Assembly (NCBI RefSeq): GCF_020559915.1
Contig: NZ_JAJCLZ010000010.1
Coordinates: 1-64,000, forward strand
Length of the DNA stretch: 64,000 nucleotides
DNA from: Ruminococcus sp. 210702-SL.1.03
GTDB lineage: Bacteria; Bacillota; Clostridia; Oscillospirales; Ruminococcaceae
Direction of reading: 5' to 3'
The position numbers and the translations under genes are program-made. Positions 31,763 to 41,107 of the stretch are shown in pieces (the stretch's first letter is position 1; every line of letters begins with the position of its first letter). Below the pieces are notes generated by a model. That model did not search any database and was not told the origin of the DNA. It was given only the letters and a program-made list of their open reading frames with translations.

Positions 31763-32479
31763 ATGATATTCAAGCTGGAAAATAAAAGACTGGCGCTCTG
31801 CGCCGAAATGCTGGCGGAAAGCCATGTTGACCACGACCCGCGCATAGCCGCCGATATTGGCGCAGACCACGGCTACCTAGCCTGCGCGCTGGTAGAGAGC
31901 GGTGTTTGCGAGCGCGCCATCGCCGCAGATATTAACCCTCAGCCGCTAAGCTCCGCCATCGAGCACATCGCCCAAAGCGGGCTTGCCGATAAGATAGATG
32001 CCGTGCTTTCCGACGGGCTGGAAAACGTCCCGCAGGAGGGTGTTACCGACGTGATTTGCGCAGGCATGGGCGGCGAGCTGATAGCCGCTATACTTTCGCG
32101 CGGCGAGTGGCAGAAGCAGCTGCGCGGGTGCACGCTGATACTTCAGCCCATGACCAAGGTGGACGAGCTGCGCCGTTGGCTTTTTGCAAACGGCTGGCAT
32201 ATCATGCGCGAGCGCGCCTGCCGCGACGGAAAATTCGTCTACTCGGTGATGGCTGCGCATTACGCGCCCGAGCTTATAGACTATCCCTGCGACGGCAGGT
32301 ATCTTACGGCGGGCAGGCTAGACCCCCGCGAGCCTTACAGCGCGGAGTACATATCCACCGCGGCACAGCGCATGAAAAAAGCGGCGCTCGGCAGGCTCAG
32401 TGCTAAAAACGGCGACACCGCGCAGGCGGAGGATATGCTGCGGCTTGCGGAACAGCTTATGAAAGAGATAGGTGAGTAA
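31763..32479 (+). CDS. trmK: tRNA (adenine22-N1)-methyltransferase
   Basis: A 238-residue SAM-dependent methyltransferase that methylates A22 of serine and other tRNAs. The SAM site is AADIGADHGYLACAL, the second acidic strand is AIAADINP, and the catalytic-region motif is CAGMGGELI. LILQPMTKVDELRRWL follows, as in TrmK. I chose ATG 31763 (GGAAAG upstream) over a TTG 15 bp earlier. It lies 1 bp before the Nif3-like gene; this trmK-nif3 pair is common in Firmicutes. Length is typical. Confidence 0.92.
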   Translation: MIFKLENKRLALCAEMLAESHVDHDPRIAADIGADHGYLACALVESGVCERAIAADINPQPLSSAIEHIAQSGLADKIDAVLSDGLENVPQEGVTDVICAGMGGELIAAILSRGEWQKQLRGCTLILQPMTKVDELRRWLFANGWHIMRERACRDGKFVYSVMAAHYAPELIDYPCDGRYLTAGRLDPREPYSAEYISTAAQRMKKAALGRLSAKNGDTAQAEDMLRLAEQLMKEIGE

Positions 32480-32480
32480 A

Positions 32481-33245
32481 ATGGCAACAGTTGGAGAAAT
32501 TTACGATTATATAGATACATTCGCGCCCTTTTCGCAGCAGCAGAGCTACGATAACAGTGGAATATGCGTCGGCGGCAGGGATATGCCCGTGAAAAAGGTG
32601 CTCACGGCGCTTGATATTACCAAAGCGGTGGCTGATGAGGCGGCGCTCGGCGGCTTTCAGCTGGTGATCTCGCACCACCCCGTCATCTTCCGCCCGCTGA
32701 AATGCTTGACGGCGGAGCAGCCCGCAGTCGCCTTAGCGAACAGTGGCATTGCGGCTGTCTGCGCGCACACCAGCTTCGACTCGGCGCAGGGCGGCATGAA
32801 CGATCTGCTGGCGCAGAAGCTTGGCTTAAAGCCCCTGCAAACGCTCGTTTACGAAGAGGGCAAGCCCATCGGCTATGTGTGCACGGCGGCTTTTGAAACA
32901 TCGGCGGCGCACCTCGCTTCGCAGTGCAAAAAGCGCCTTGGCTGCAAGGTAGTTCGCTACACTGAAACGCCCGCGAGCATCGCGAAGATAGGCATATGCT
33001 CGGGCAGCGGCGGTGGACTTTGGCGCGCTGCGGCTGCGGCGGGCTGTCAGGCTATGGTGACGGGCGATGTGAAGCACAGCGATTTTGTAGAGGCGGCTGA
33101 CAACGGCTTTTGCCTTATCGACGCGGGGCATTTTTACACCGAGAATATCTTTCACGCCGCGCTTGCGGAAAAGCTGGCGGAGGAGTTTCCCGAGCTTGTG
33201 ATAGAGCGCTCGAAAGCTTTCACCGACCCGGTAAGCGTTATCTGA
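32481..33245 (+). CDS. Nif3-like dinuclear metal-centre protein
   Basis: A 254-residue Nif3/YqfO-type protein, a toroidal hexamer with a dimetal site and uncertain function (a GTP cyclohydrolase-type folate role has been suggested). Metal-site motifs are QLVISHHPVIF near residue 65 and DAGHFYTEN near residue 220. The short form lacks the inserted PII-like domain seen in B. subtilis YqfO. The ATG at 32481 follows AGGTGAG, which overlaps the trmK stop. The two genes are translationally linked. Confidence 0.9.
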   Translation: MATVGEIYDYIDTFAPFSQQQSYDNSGICVGGRDMPVKKVLTALDITKAVADEAALGGFQLVISHHPVIFRPLKCLTAEQPAVALANSGIAAVCAHTSFDSAQGGMNDLLAQKLGLKPLQTLVYEEGKPIGYVCTAAFETSAAHLASQCKKRLGCKVVRYTETPASIAKIGICSGSGGGLWRAAAAAGCQAMVTGDVKHSDFVEAADNGFCLIDAGHFYTENIFHAALAEKLAEEFPELVIERSKAFTDPVSVI

Positions 33246-33274
33246 ATTATCTGAACGAAAGGAAGTGGCTGTAA

Positions 33275-35023
33275 ATGGCACTTGACGGAATATACCTCAG
33301 CTTAGTGCGAAAAGAGCTTTCGCCGCTCATCGGCGGCAGGGTGGATAAGATACACCAGCCCACTAAGGAAGAGCTGATAATAGGCATACGCACGCGCGAG
33401 GGCGGTTACAGGCTGCTGCTAAACAGCGCCGCGGGCACGGCGCGCGTACACCTCACCCGCGAGAATATAGAGAACCCCAAGACACCGCCGATGTTCTGTA
33501 TGCTCATGCGCAAGCGCCTTTCATCGGGCAAGCTGGTAGACATACGGCAGGACGGCTTTGAGAGAATACTGTATTTCGATTTCGACTCGGCGAACGAGCT
33601 GGGCGATATTGAGCGGCTGACCATCGCGGCGGAGATAATGGGCAGGCGCTCGAACATAATTTTGATAGACGGCGAGGGCAAGATGATCGACAGTATAAAG
33701 CGCGTTAATCCCGAGATGTCCTCGGTGCGCCCCGTGCTGCCTGGCATGGATTACACACTGCCGCCGAAAAGCCCGCGCGCGAATTTGGAAGAGCTGGACT
33801 TCGGCGTGCTGCGCAAAATGCTCGCGATGTATGAGCGCAAGCGGCTCTCAAACGCACTGGTGCAGACGCTCGAGGGCATATCGCCCGTTTTCGCCGATGA
33901 AGCCGTTTGGCGCGCCTGCGGCGAGGACAAGGCAGTCTGCGATGTTAGCGAGGAGGAATTTACTCGGCTTGAAAACTGGCTGAAAGCCGAGTCGGACAAA
34001 CTGCGCGGCGGCGAACACCGCTACATCACCCTCTCGGACGAAGAGGGCAGGCTGAAAGATTTCTGCTTTACAGATATAGCGCACTTCGGCTCGCTCATGC
34101 AGATAAAAGAGCACGAGAGCGCCTGCGAACTGCTTGATAGCTTCTACTCTCAGCGCGGCAGGCTCGACCGCATAAAGCAAAAGGCGCAAGACCTTTTCCG
34201 CCTGCTGACCTCGCTTTCAGAGCGCACCGCCCGCCGCACGGCTAATCAGCGGCAGGAACTTGCCGAGTGCGCCGACCGCGAGAGCCTGAAAATTAAGGGC
34301 GACCTGATAATGACCAACCTCTACGCCGTGCAGAAAGGCATGACTTCGCTGCGCTGCGAGAACTTTTACAGCGAGCAGGGCGGGGAGATAGAGATACCCC
34401 TAGACCCGCGCCTTACCCCCTCGCAGAACGCTCAGCGGTATTACAAAGAGTACAAAAAAGCGGACACCGCGGAGAAGAAGCTCGTAGAGCTGATAGCGCA
34501 GGGCGAGCGCGAGCAGCAGTATATCGACTCGGTGCTCGATTCGCTGACGAGGGCTGATTCCGAGGCGGATATATCGCAGCTTCGCGAAGAGCTTGCCGAG
34601 CAGGGCTACATCAAAAAGCGCTCGCTGAAAGCTAAGACTATGAAGTCGCTGCCGCCGCTGAAATTCGTTTCCGACGACGGCTACACTATATTGGTCGGCA
34701 GGCACAACCGCCAGAACGACCGCCTGACGCTGAAAGATTCGCAGAAGACCGATATTTGGCTGCACACGCAGAACATAACAGGCTCGCACACGGTGATATG
34801 CACTAACGGCACAGAGCCGCCTTTTTCGACGATAGAGCAGGCGGCGCGCATAGCGGCTTACCACTCAAAGGCACGCGAAAGCTCGCAGGTGCCGGTGGAT
34901 TACACGCTGATAAAGTACGTCAAAAAACCTGTCGGCGCAAAGCCCGGCATGGTGATATTCACAAATCAGAAAACGCTGTACGTCAAGCCCGACGCGGCGG
35001 AGGCGGAGCGGCTGAAAAAGTAA
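33275..35023 (+). CDS. rqcH: Ribosome quality-control factor RqcH (NFACT protein)
   Basis: A 582-residue NFACT family protein, formerly called fibronectin-binding protein. It binds stalled 50S subunits and recruits tRNA-Ala to add alanine tails that mark nascent chains for decay. The NFACT-N domain starts MALDGIYLSLVRKELSPLIG. A helical coiled-coil middle follows. The C-terminal NFACT-R domain contains ILVGRHNRQNDRLTLKDSQK, then DIWLHTQNITGSHTVI. Length is normal. It follows the Nif3-like gene by 29 bp and has GGAAGTGG upstream of its ATG. Confidence 0.93.
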   Translation: MALDGIYLSLVRKELSPLIGGRVDKIHQPTKEELIIGIRTREGGYRLLLNSAAGTARVHLTRENIENPKTPPMFCMLMRKRLSSGKLVDIRQDGFERILYFDFDSANELGDIERLTIAAEIMGRRSNIILIDGEGKMIDSIKRVNPEMSSVRPVLPGMDYTLPPKSPRANLEELDFGVLRKMLAMYERKRLSNALVQTLEGISPVFADEAVWRACGEDKAVCDVSEEEFTRLENWLKAESDKLRGGEHRYITLSDEEGRLKDFCFTDIAHFGSLMQIKEHESACELLDSFYSQRGRLDRIKQKAQDLFRLLTSLSERTARRTANQRQELAECADRESLKIKGDLIMTNLYAVQKGMTSLRCENFYSEQGGEIEIPLDPRLTPSQNAQRYYKEYKKADTAEKKLVELIAQGEREQQYIDSVLDSLTRADSEADISQLREELAEQGYIKKRSLKAKTMKSLPPLKFVSDDGYTILVGRHNRQNDRLTLKDSQKTDIWLHTQNITGSHTVICTNGTEPPFSTIEQAARIAAYHSKARESSQVPVDYTLIKYVKKPVGAKPGMVIFTNQKTLYVKPDAAEAERLKK

Positions 35024-35038
35024 GGAACGTGAAAGCGT

Positions 35039-35716
35039 ATGAGGATACTTTTGGCAGAAGACGAGCGCGAGCTTTCAAACGCACTGACGGCTATTTTGAA
35101 GCACAATAATTACTCGGTAGACGCTGTTTACAACGGCGCGGAAGCGCTCGACTACGTGCTTTCCGCCGAGTACGACGCTATAATAATGGACATAATGATG
35201 CCGAAAATGAGCGGGCTTGAGGCGCTGAAAAGGCTGCGCGCGGAAAAGTGCAGCGTGCCAGTGCTGCTGCTGACGGCGAAAAGCGAGCTTGAGGATAAAG
35301 TCACCGGCCTTGACGCGGGCGCGGACGACTATCTTACTAAGCCTTTCGCGATGAGCGAGCTGCTCGCCAGACTGCGCGCCATGACCCGCCGCTCGGCAGA
35401 CTACGCCCCCGAAGAGCTGAGATTCGGCAACGTCACCCTCAGCCGCGCGACATTTGAAATGAGCACCCCGCAGGGCGCTGTACGGCTGGGCAACAAGGAA
35501 TTTCAGATGATGGAGTACATGATGAAAAATCCGAATATGCTCATCTCTACCGAAAAATTCATGGAGCGCATATGGGGCTGCGACACCGATACCGAGATAA
35601 ACGTGGTGTGGGTGTACATATCCTATCTGCGCAAAAAGTTGCGGTCTATCGGCGCGAACGTTGCTATAAACGCGGCTAGGGGCGCGGGTTATTCGCTCGC
35701 GGTGGAAAATGCTTAG
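35039..35716 (+). CDS. OmpR-family response regulator
   Basis: A 225-residue regulator. The receiver domain has acidic residues EDE near the N terminus, the phosphoacceptor Asp in IIMDIMMPKMSG, Thr in LLLTAKSE and Lys in YLTKPF. The C-terminal winged helix (about 125-222) ends INAARGAGYSLAVE. It overlaps the kinase gene by 8 bp, so it forms a two-component pair. The signal is unknown. The genes follow rqcH by 15 bp. Confidence 0.95.
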   Translation: MRILLAEDERELSNALTAILKHNNYSVDAVYNGAEALDYVLSAEYDAIIMDIMMPKMSGLEALKRLRAEKCSVPVLLLTAKSELEDKVTGLDAGADDYLTKPFAMSELLARLRAMTRRSADYAPEELRFGNVTLSRATFEMSTPQGAVRLGNKEFQMMEYMMKNPNMLISTEKFMERIWGCDTDTEINVVWVYISYLRKKLRSIGANVAINAARGAGYSLAVENA

Positions 35717-36956
35717 GCGGCTTAGCGTAAAGTTCTCCGCCGCCGCCATCGCCGTGATTTTCTGCGTAGAGCTGCTTATGACGGGGCTTATCAACGGGCT
35801 GAACATCTACTACACCATCTCAGAGGTGGACGAGATAATTGACAGTATACTGGAAAACAAAGGCAAGATGCCCGAGAATTTCGCCCCGCGTGAGCCGAGA
35901 AAGGACGACGGACGGCGCTTCGACGAGCTGCGTTACAGCACCCGCTACTTCACCGTGATGATAGATCCATCGGGCGAGGCGGACTTCATCGACACCGGGC
36001 ATATCTCTACCGTAACGAGCGAGCAGGCGCAGGAGATGGGCTTGGCGGCGGCGAAGCCGGATAAAAAGCGCGGTTTTTACAGCGGCTGCGATTTCCGCTA
36101 CGCAGTGAACGATGTGCCGAATGGCGGCAAGATGCTGGTATTTTACGATTTCAGCGAAAAGTCGGCTTCACTCGGGCGTATGCTCGAGATCTCGGCTGTG
36201 ATAGCTGCGGCGCTTTTGGCGATCTCGGCACTGCTCATCGCCCTTTACTCAAAACGCGCGGTAAGACCCGTTATCGAAAGCATCGAGAGCCAGCGCAGGT
36301 TCATCACCGACGCGGGGCACGAGCTGAAAACGCCGCTAGCCGTGATACGCGCCGACGCCGAAGTGATAGAGCTTACGGGCGGCGAGAACGAGTGGACGAA
36401 GAGCATACTTAATCAGACCGACAGGCTTAGCGAACTGCTCTCGCAGCTTCTAACGCTTACAAAATCGCAGGAAAATCTGCAAAGCAGCTTCGCGGAATTT
36501 TCGCTGAGCGAGGCGGTGGAGCAGGCGGCGCAGGGCTTTAAGCCGCTCTTCGATTCAAAATCGCTGCCTTTTGAGATAAATGTAGCCGAGGGGCTGGCGC
36601 TTTTCGGCAGCGAAACGCTGGTGCGCGAGCTGGTTTCGATATTGCTCGAGAACGCTTCAAAATACTCGTCGGCGGGCGGGAGCGTCAGCCTTACCCTTGT
36701 GCAGACGGGCGGAAAGGCGGTGCTTAAAGCCGTGAATTTCTGCGACGACCCGCCGCAGGGCGATACGCGGCTGCTGTTTGAGCGTTTTTACCGCGCCGAT
36801 TCATCGCGCACACGCGAAACGGGCGGCAGCGGCATAGGGCTTTCTATAGCCCGCTCGATAGCCGACGCGCACAAGGCTAAGATAAGCTGCAAGGTAGAGG
36901 GCAAACGCGTTGGATTTTGCGTTAAATTTCCTAAAGTGTACAAAAAAGCGGACTAA
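35709..36956 (+). CDS. Sensor histidine kinase
   Basis: A 415-residue membrane kinase paired with the preceding regulator. Two membrane helices (about 12-32 and 155-180) flank an extracellular sensor of about 120 residues. The cytoplasmic part has the H-box His in FITDAGHELKTPLAVIRAD, the N-box ELVSILLENASKYSS and the G-box TGGSGIGLSIARS. No HAMP domain is evident. It is followed by a bidirectional terminator. Confidence 0.95.
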   Translation: MLRRLSVKFSAAAIAVIFCVELLMTGLINGLNIYYTISEVDEIIDSILENKGKMPENFAPREPRKDDGRRFDELRYSTRYFTVMIDPSGEADFIDTGHISTVTSEQAQEMGLAAAKPDKKRGFYSGCDFRYAVNDVPNGGKMLVFYDFSEKSASLGRMLEISAVIAAALLAISALLIALYSKRAVRPVIESIESQRRFITDAGHELKTPLAVIRADAEVIELTGGENEWTKSILNQTDRLSELLSQLLTLTKSQENLQSSFAEFSLSEAVEQAAQGFKPLFDSKSLPFEINVAEGLALFGSETLVRELVSILLENASKYSSAGGSVSLTLVQTGGKAVLKAVNFCDDPPQGDTRLLFERFYRADSSRTRETGGSGIGLSIARSIADAHKAKISCKVEGKRVGFCVKFPKVYKKAD

Positions 36957-36963
36957 TACACAA

Positions 36964-36999
36964 AAAGACCGAGGCTCTTTTTATCGAGCTTCGGTCTTT
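36964..36999. terminator. Bidirectional terminator between kinase and PFK genes
   Basis: AAAGACCGAGGCTC and GAGCTTCGGTCTTT pair with one G-U. T-rich tracts lie on both sides (TTTGTATTTT rightward, TTTTTGTG leftward), and the two genes converge here. Confidence 0.88.
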
Positions 37000-37021
37000 G
37001 TATTTTACAGATAATTGCAGT

Positions 37022-38227
37022 TTACATCTTGAAGTGCACGGGCATACCGTTCTTCATCGCAATGTTCACCTCGCCCTGAATGAGCGGCAGGAAGTACTTT
37101 ATCGCTTCGTCAGAAACTTGGTTGCCCTCCGCGGTGATCCACTTCGCGGGGAAGAATTTTTCCTGATTTGCCATCAGCGCGGTGTCGGCGCTCTCGATGG
37201 TGACAACGTAAGGCTTGTCGGATATGCGGCGGAATATCATGGTAACGCCGCTCTCGCCCGCCATCGCGCACTTTACCGCCTCAGAGCCTATCTGCTCCGC
37301 CTCGTCGATGTCGGTCTTTGAGCAGATGTGGCTGGAGCAGCGCTGCATTACGTTCAGCTCTATCGAGCGTACCTTGCAGCCTATCTGTTCGCGGACGAGC
37401 TGTTCCAGCGCCTTTCCAACGCCCGAGAGGTACTTGTGCCCGAAATTGTCTGTAACGCCGCTGCGCGCGCCCTCGTCCTCCAGCTCTATGCCCTCGGAAA
37501 CGGCGACTATAACAGCCTTGTGCTTAGCACGCTCGGCGCGAACGTCCTCGAGAAATCGCTCCGCCGAAAAATCGCTCTCGGGCAGGTAGATGAGGTGCGG
37601 GGCTATCTCGTCATTCGCGCGCAGTACGCAGGTCGAGGCGGTGAGCCAGCCCGCGTGCCTGCCCATTATCTCGATTATAGTTACCGAGTCGATGGAGTAC
37701 ACCGAGCTGTCGCGGATTATCTCCTGCACGGTGGCGGTAACGTACTTCGCCGCCGAACCGAAGCCGGGGGTGTGGTCGGTAACGGGCAGGTCGTTGTCGA
37801 TAGTTTTCGGCACGCCGACGAACGAGATCTTAGAGCCTATCTTTTCCGCGTACTGCGAAAGCTTGTGCACAGTGTCCATAGAGTCGTTTCCGCCGATGTA
37901 GAAAAAAGCCTCTATGCGGTGCTTTTCAAGGCACTCGAATATCTTTTTGTAGAGCGCTTCCGCGTCCTCGCCGCCAGGCTCGGGCAGCTTGCGGCGGCAT
38001 GAACCCAGCACGGTAGATGGCGTCTGGCGCAGCAGCTCCATATCCTCGTTGGTACGTATTATGCGCTTTAGGTCTACGAGGTCGTCGCCGATGATGCCCT
38101 CGATTCCGTTTCGCGAGCCGAAAACTGCGTCGATCTCTGGCGTTTTGAGCGCCTGCTTGAAAACGCCGACCAGCGAAGCGTTTATAGCGCAGGTAGGGCC
38201 GCCTGACTGTGCAACTGCAATATTCAT
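37022..38227 (-). CDS. pfp: Pyrophosphate-dependent 6-phosphofructokinase
   Basis: A 401-residue PFK of the pyrophosphate-using type. It has MNIAVAQSGGPTCAINASL at the start, YIGGNDSMDT with Asp where ATP enzymes have Gly (GGDGS), and PKTIDNDLP with Lys where ATP enzymes have Gly. These two substitutions are known markers of PPi use. MGRHAGW and EIMGR active-site motifs are intact. It phosphorylates fructose-6-phosphate reversibly in glycolysis. It is monocistronic, with its own promoter at 38265-38293. The PPi assignment is from motif rules. Confidence 0.9.
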   Translation of the reverse strand: MNIAVAQSGGPTCAINASLVGVFKQALKTPEIDAVFGSRNGIEGIIGDDLVDLKRIIRTNEDMELLRQTPSTVLGSCRRKLPEPGGEDAEALYKKIFECLEKHRIEAFFYIGGNDSMDTVHKLSQYAEKIGSKISFVGVPKTIDNDLPVTDHTPGFGSAAKYVTATVQEIIRDSSVYSIDSVTIIEIMGRHAGWLTASTCVLRANDEIAPHLIYLPESDFSAERFLEDVRAERAKHKAVIVAVSEGIELEDEGARSGVTDNFGHKYLSGVGKALEQLVREQIGCKVRSIELNVMQRCSSHICSKTDIDEAEQIGSEAVKCAMAGESGVTMIFRRISDKPYVVTIESADTALMANQEKFFPAKWITAEGNQVSDEAIKYFLPLIQGEVNIAMKNGMPVHFKM

Positions 38228-38264
38228 ATTATTATATCCTTTCGTTTTTTACTGATGTACTTAT

Positions 38265-38293
38265 AGTATATCACAACGCCAGCCTTTATTCAA
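38265..38293 (-). promoter_or_regulatory. Promoter of the PFK gene
   Basis: On the minus strand TTGAAT (38293-38288) and TATACT (38270-38265) are 17 bp apart, about 35 bp before the PFK start. Confidence 0.75.
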
Positions 38294-38408
38294 GCGTTAA
38301 AAGTGCCGATTTTCCCCGCAAATATTGGCAGCGGATAAGTAGATGTTACAAAAATCGTTTACATTTCGGCGCATATCGGGCTAATTTGCATGAAATTAAA
38401 ATAAGCTA

Positions 38409-38437
38409 TTGCAAAAATATTCGCCTTGTGCTATAAT
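38409..38437 (+). promoter_or_regulatory. Promoter of the cobalamin operon
   Basis: TTGCAA (38409-38414) and TATAAT (38432-38437) are 17 bp apart. The start point near 38444 gives a leader of about 500 nt that contains the riboswitch. Confidence 0.75.
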
Positions 38438-38474
38438 TGATATATGCAGATATTTTGCTGATATATAGCCGCGA

Positions 38475-38690
38475 TGGTTTGAAAGGCGCGTAATTGCTGA
38501 CCGAGTAGATCAATAGGGAAGTCGGTTTGAGTCCGACGCAACCGCCATTACTGTATTAGACGCCGAAGCCGACGGAGTGCGCAGCTTTTTATAAGCGCGC
38601 GGTCATTGTTCGCATACCGCGAATGAGAAGACTTTTCCGCCGTGCCGAGTCTTGAGCCAGGAGACCTGCCGCGCGGCGATGGATCAACGC
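38475..38690 (+). ncRNA. Cobalamin (AdoCbl-type) riboswitch
   Basis: The conserved order of a B12 riboswitch is visible. A GGGAA core element (38516-38520) precedes a hairpin GTCGG...CCGAC (38521-38537). The CCGCCA and TTACTGTA elements follow (38542-38555), then variable arms. The 3' B12-box region GCCAGGAGACCTGCC lies at 38656-38670. It controls the ten-gene operon to its right. Its expression platform continues to the terminator at 38859-38892. Cobalamin binding is expected to lower expression of uptake genes. Confidence 0.9.
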
Positions 38691-38735
38691 TTTTTGGGCA
38701 ATGGGAAAAGCGCGGGCCAGCGTATCGCTTTTTAT

Positions 38736-38892
38736 GCAGATAAAAATGTTTTTTGAGGTCGCGCTCGCGTGCTTTTTCAAAATGGCAGATGGGCGTGGCT
38801 TGGTTTGCTGTACATATTTTTATCTGCCGTGAATTGCCGCTATGACTGATCTTCCCGCAGCTTTCCTTATTATAAAGAGGAAAGCTTTTTTT
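38736..38892 (+). terminator. Riboswitch expression platform with intrinsic terminator
   Basis: The terminator is AGCTTTCCT (38859-38867) paired with AGGAAAGCT (38878-38886) and a T7 run. Upstream, a perfect 12-bp inverted repeat GCAGATAAAAAT (38736-38747) / ATTTTTATCTGC (38816-38827) can close a long hairpin over an AT-rich and GC-rich insert. It may act as anti-terminator or spacer. Control is therefore by transcription termination, about 45 bp before the first gene. Confidence 0.8.
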
Positions 38893-38940
38893 GCACCCCG
38901 GTACGCCCTCTGCAAATATTTATAAGGGAGTCTTTATGAA

Positions 38941-41073
38941 ATGAAAGGACTAATGAAAAGATCGGCGGCTATCGCGGCTGCCACAGCGCTTTCGGTCAGC
39001 GCGGTACTCGCAGCAGACGCTTTTGGCGGCACGACCAAGTCGCCAACACCCGTAAATAAGAATGACACAGCCCTTTACTGGGTAGCTAAGCTCGGCAGCG
39101 GCTGGGCGGCTGCACCCGGCGTGCCCGCGGTAGTTGGCGACGACCTTGTAGTTACCAGCGGCAGCAAGCTCAGAAAGATCAATAAGGAAACGGGCGAAGT
39201 TCTGAGCGTAGAGGGACAGATGGAAAAGTCCACCTCTTACGGCATTACCGCTCCGCTTTACGCTGACGGCAAGATATTCGTAAGCGAGGGCGGCGGAATA
39301 GTACAGGCTTTCGACGCCGATACTCTCGAGTCGCTCTGGGTATATCATGACCCGCTGGGCGGACAGTCGAACTCCGAAATAATCTATTCTGACGGATACA
39401 TCTACACAGGTTTCTGGAACAGCGAAACTAAGGACGCGAATTTCGTTTGCCTGCCCGTGGCTGATACCGACCCCGAGCAGACCAATGAAGAGCAGGCGGC
39501 TGCATGGACATACGCTGCCGCAGGCGGATACTACTGGGCGGGCGCATACGCTACCGCAGACGCTATAATCGTCGGCACAGATAACGGTCTGGGCAACGGC
39601 GACGGCGAGGGAAGCTCGATACTGGTATTCGATAAGCAGGGAAGCGTAGAGAACAAGGCTGCTACTATTTTAAGCGAAGCTTCCGATCTTAAGGGCGACC
39701 TGCGCTCGGCAGTAAGCTACGACGCTGAAACAGGCTACTACTTTATCACCAGCAAGGCTAAGCTGGTTTACCGCTTCAAGCTGAGCGATGATAATAAGGT
39801 CACCGACCTCGAAGAGCTTGATCTCGGCGGCATGAGCACCTCTACCCCAATCGCTGCTAACGGCAGAGTTTACGTTGGCGTTTGCGGAGGCGGACAGTTC
39901 AGCCAGTACAGCGGCCACCATATCGCGGTTATAGACGCTGAGAGCTTCAAGGTAGTTTACACCCTCGAAACCGACGGTTACTGCCAGTCGAGCGCGCTGG
40001 TAAAAGACGATAACGGCGAGAACTACGTTTACTTTACTTCTAACTACACCCCCGGCAAGGTATACGCTTTCCACGATAACAAGGATATGACCGAGCCTGA
40101 AAAGACCGAGACTGTTACCGAAAACGGAAAAACTCACGAGAACGTTTGCCCGATACTCTTTACACCCGTAGGCGGACAGGCGCAGTACTGCCTTACCAGC
40201 CTTTTTGCTGACGAGGACGGCACTCTCTACTTCAAGAATGATTCGGGCTACGTTATGGCGCTGGGCAGCAGAGTTGACAAGCTCACCGCTACCGGTACTA
40301 AGATCTACAAAGAGGGCGAGCTTTTTGACGAGAAGAGCCTGAAAGTTACTGCTACTCTCGCAAACGGCGTTGAGAAAGACGTTACAGCGCGCGCGGACTA
40401 CGATTTCAGCGAGCCGCTCACTACCGACGATACCGAAGTAAGCGTATCCTTCGACGGAATGCTTTACGGCGATACCGACGATGAAACAGGCCACGAGTAC
40501 GCTCCGCTTTACGCAGACATCGACATCACAGTACTTGCCGAGGCTGATTACGACGCGCTCAAGGCGGCTGAAAAGGCTATCGACGATATAGGCGAAGTTA
40601 CTCTCGAGAGCGGCGACGCTATAAAGGCTGCCCGCGAAGCTTACGACGCGCTTTCCGAAGACCTCCAGAAGCTGGTAAGCAACGCCGACGACCTTATCGA
40701 CGCTGAAACGGCTTACAAGAAGCTTCAGGACGACGCTTCCTCTGCGGCAGATTCTTCTTCGGCGGCTGATTCCTCCGATGCAGACAGCTCTTCTGCTGCT
40801 GATACATCTTCCGATACAGATACTTCCAGTGTAAACAGCTCTGCGGCTGATACTTCCTCCGCAGCTTCCTCTGAGGGCAACTCTTCTGCGGCAAGCTCGA
40901 GTGCGGCCTCCAGCTCGGCAGCTTCTTCGGCAGCATCGTCCGGCGCAAGCAGCAGCTCGTCCACATCTTCTGCGGCCGACAACACTAACCCTGCAACCGG
41001 CGGAGCGGCGGCTCTTTCGGCAGTAATGATACTTGCAGGCGCGGCTATCACTGTATTTAAGAAGAACAAGTAA
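38941..41073 (+). CDS. Cell-wall-anchored PQQ-like beta-propeller protein, first gene of the cobalamin operon
   Basis: A 710-residue exported surface protein. A signal peptide (1-25) is followed by a beta-propeller of PQQ/quinoprotein-like blades (about 40-460; blade motifs such as VVGDDLVVTSGSKLRKINKETG and YVYFTSNYTPGKVYAF). Next come an Ig-like region and a FIVAR-like helical domain (about 535-600). A long Ser/Ala/Asp stalk leads to NPATG with a hydrophobic span and KKNK, a sortase substrate tail. The start at 38941 has AAGGGAG 10 bp upstream; an ATG five bases earlier opens only a two-codon frame (ATG AAA TGA) that overlaps it. The riboswitch context suggests a corrinoid-binding or scaffold role, which is inference. 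Confidence 0.85.
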   Translation: MKGLMKRSAAIAAATALSVSAVLAADAFGGTTKSPTPVNKNDTALYWVAKLGSGWAAAPGVPAVVGDDLVVTSGSKLRKINKETGEVLSVEGQMEKSTSYGITAPLYADGKIFVSEGGGIVQAFDADTLESLWVYHDPLGGQSNSEIIYSDGYIYTGFWNSETKDANFVCLPVADTDPEQTNEEQAAAWTYAAAGGYYWAGAYATADAIIVGTDNGLGNGDGEGSSILVFDKQGSVENKAATILSEASDLKGDLRSAVSYDAETGYYFITSKAKLVYRFKLSDDNKVTDLEELDLGGMSTSTPIAANGRVYVGVCGGGQFSQYSGHHIAVIDAESFKVVYTLETDGYCQSSALVKDDNGENYVYFTSNYTPGKVYAFHDNKDMTEPEKTETVTENGKTHENVCPILFTPVGGQAQYCLTSLFADEDGTLYFKNDSGYVMALGSRVDKLTATGTKIYKEGELFDEKSLKVTATLANGVEKDVTARADYDFSEPLTTDDTEVSVSFDGMLYGDTDDETGHEYAPLYADIDITVLAEADYDALKAAEKAIDDIGEVTLESGDAIKAAREAYDALSEDLQKLVSNADDLIDAETAYKKLQDDASSAADSSSAADSSDADSSSAADTSSDTDTSSVNSSAADTSSAASSEGNSSAASSSAASSSAASSAASSGASSSSSTSSAADNTNPATGGAAALSAVMILAGAAITVFKKNK

Positions 41074-41107
41074 TTTGAACGTTTTTCCCGAAAGGAGCTG
41101 AACTGAA

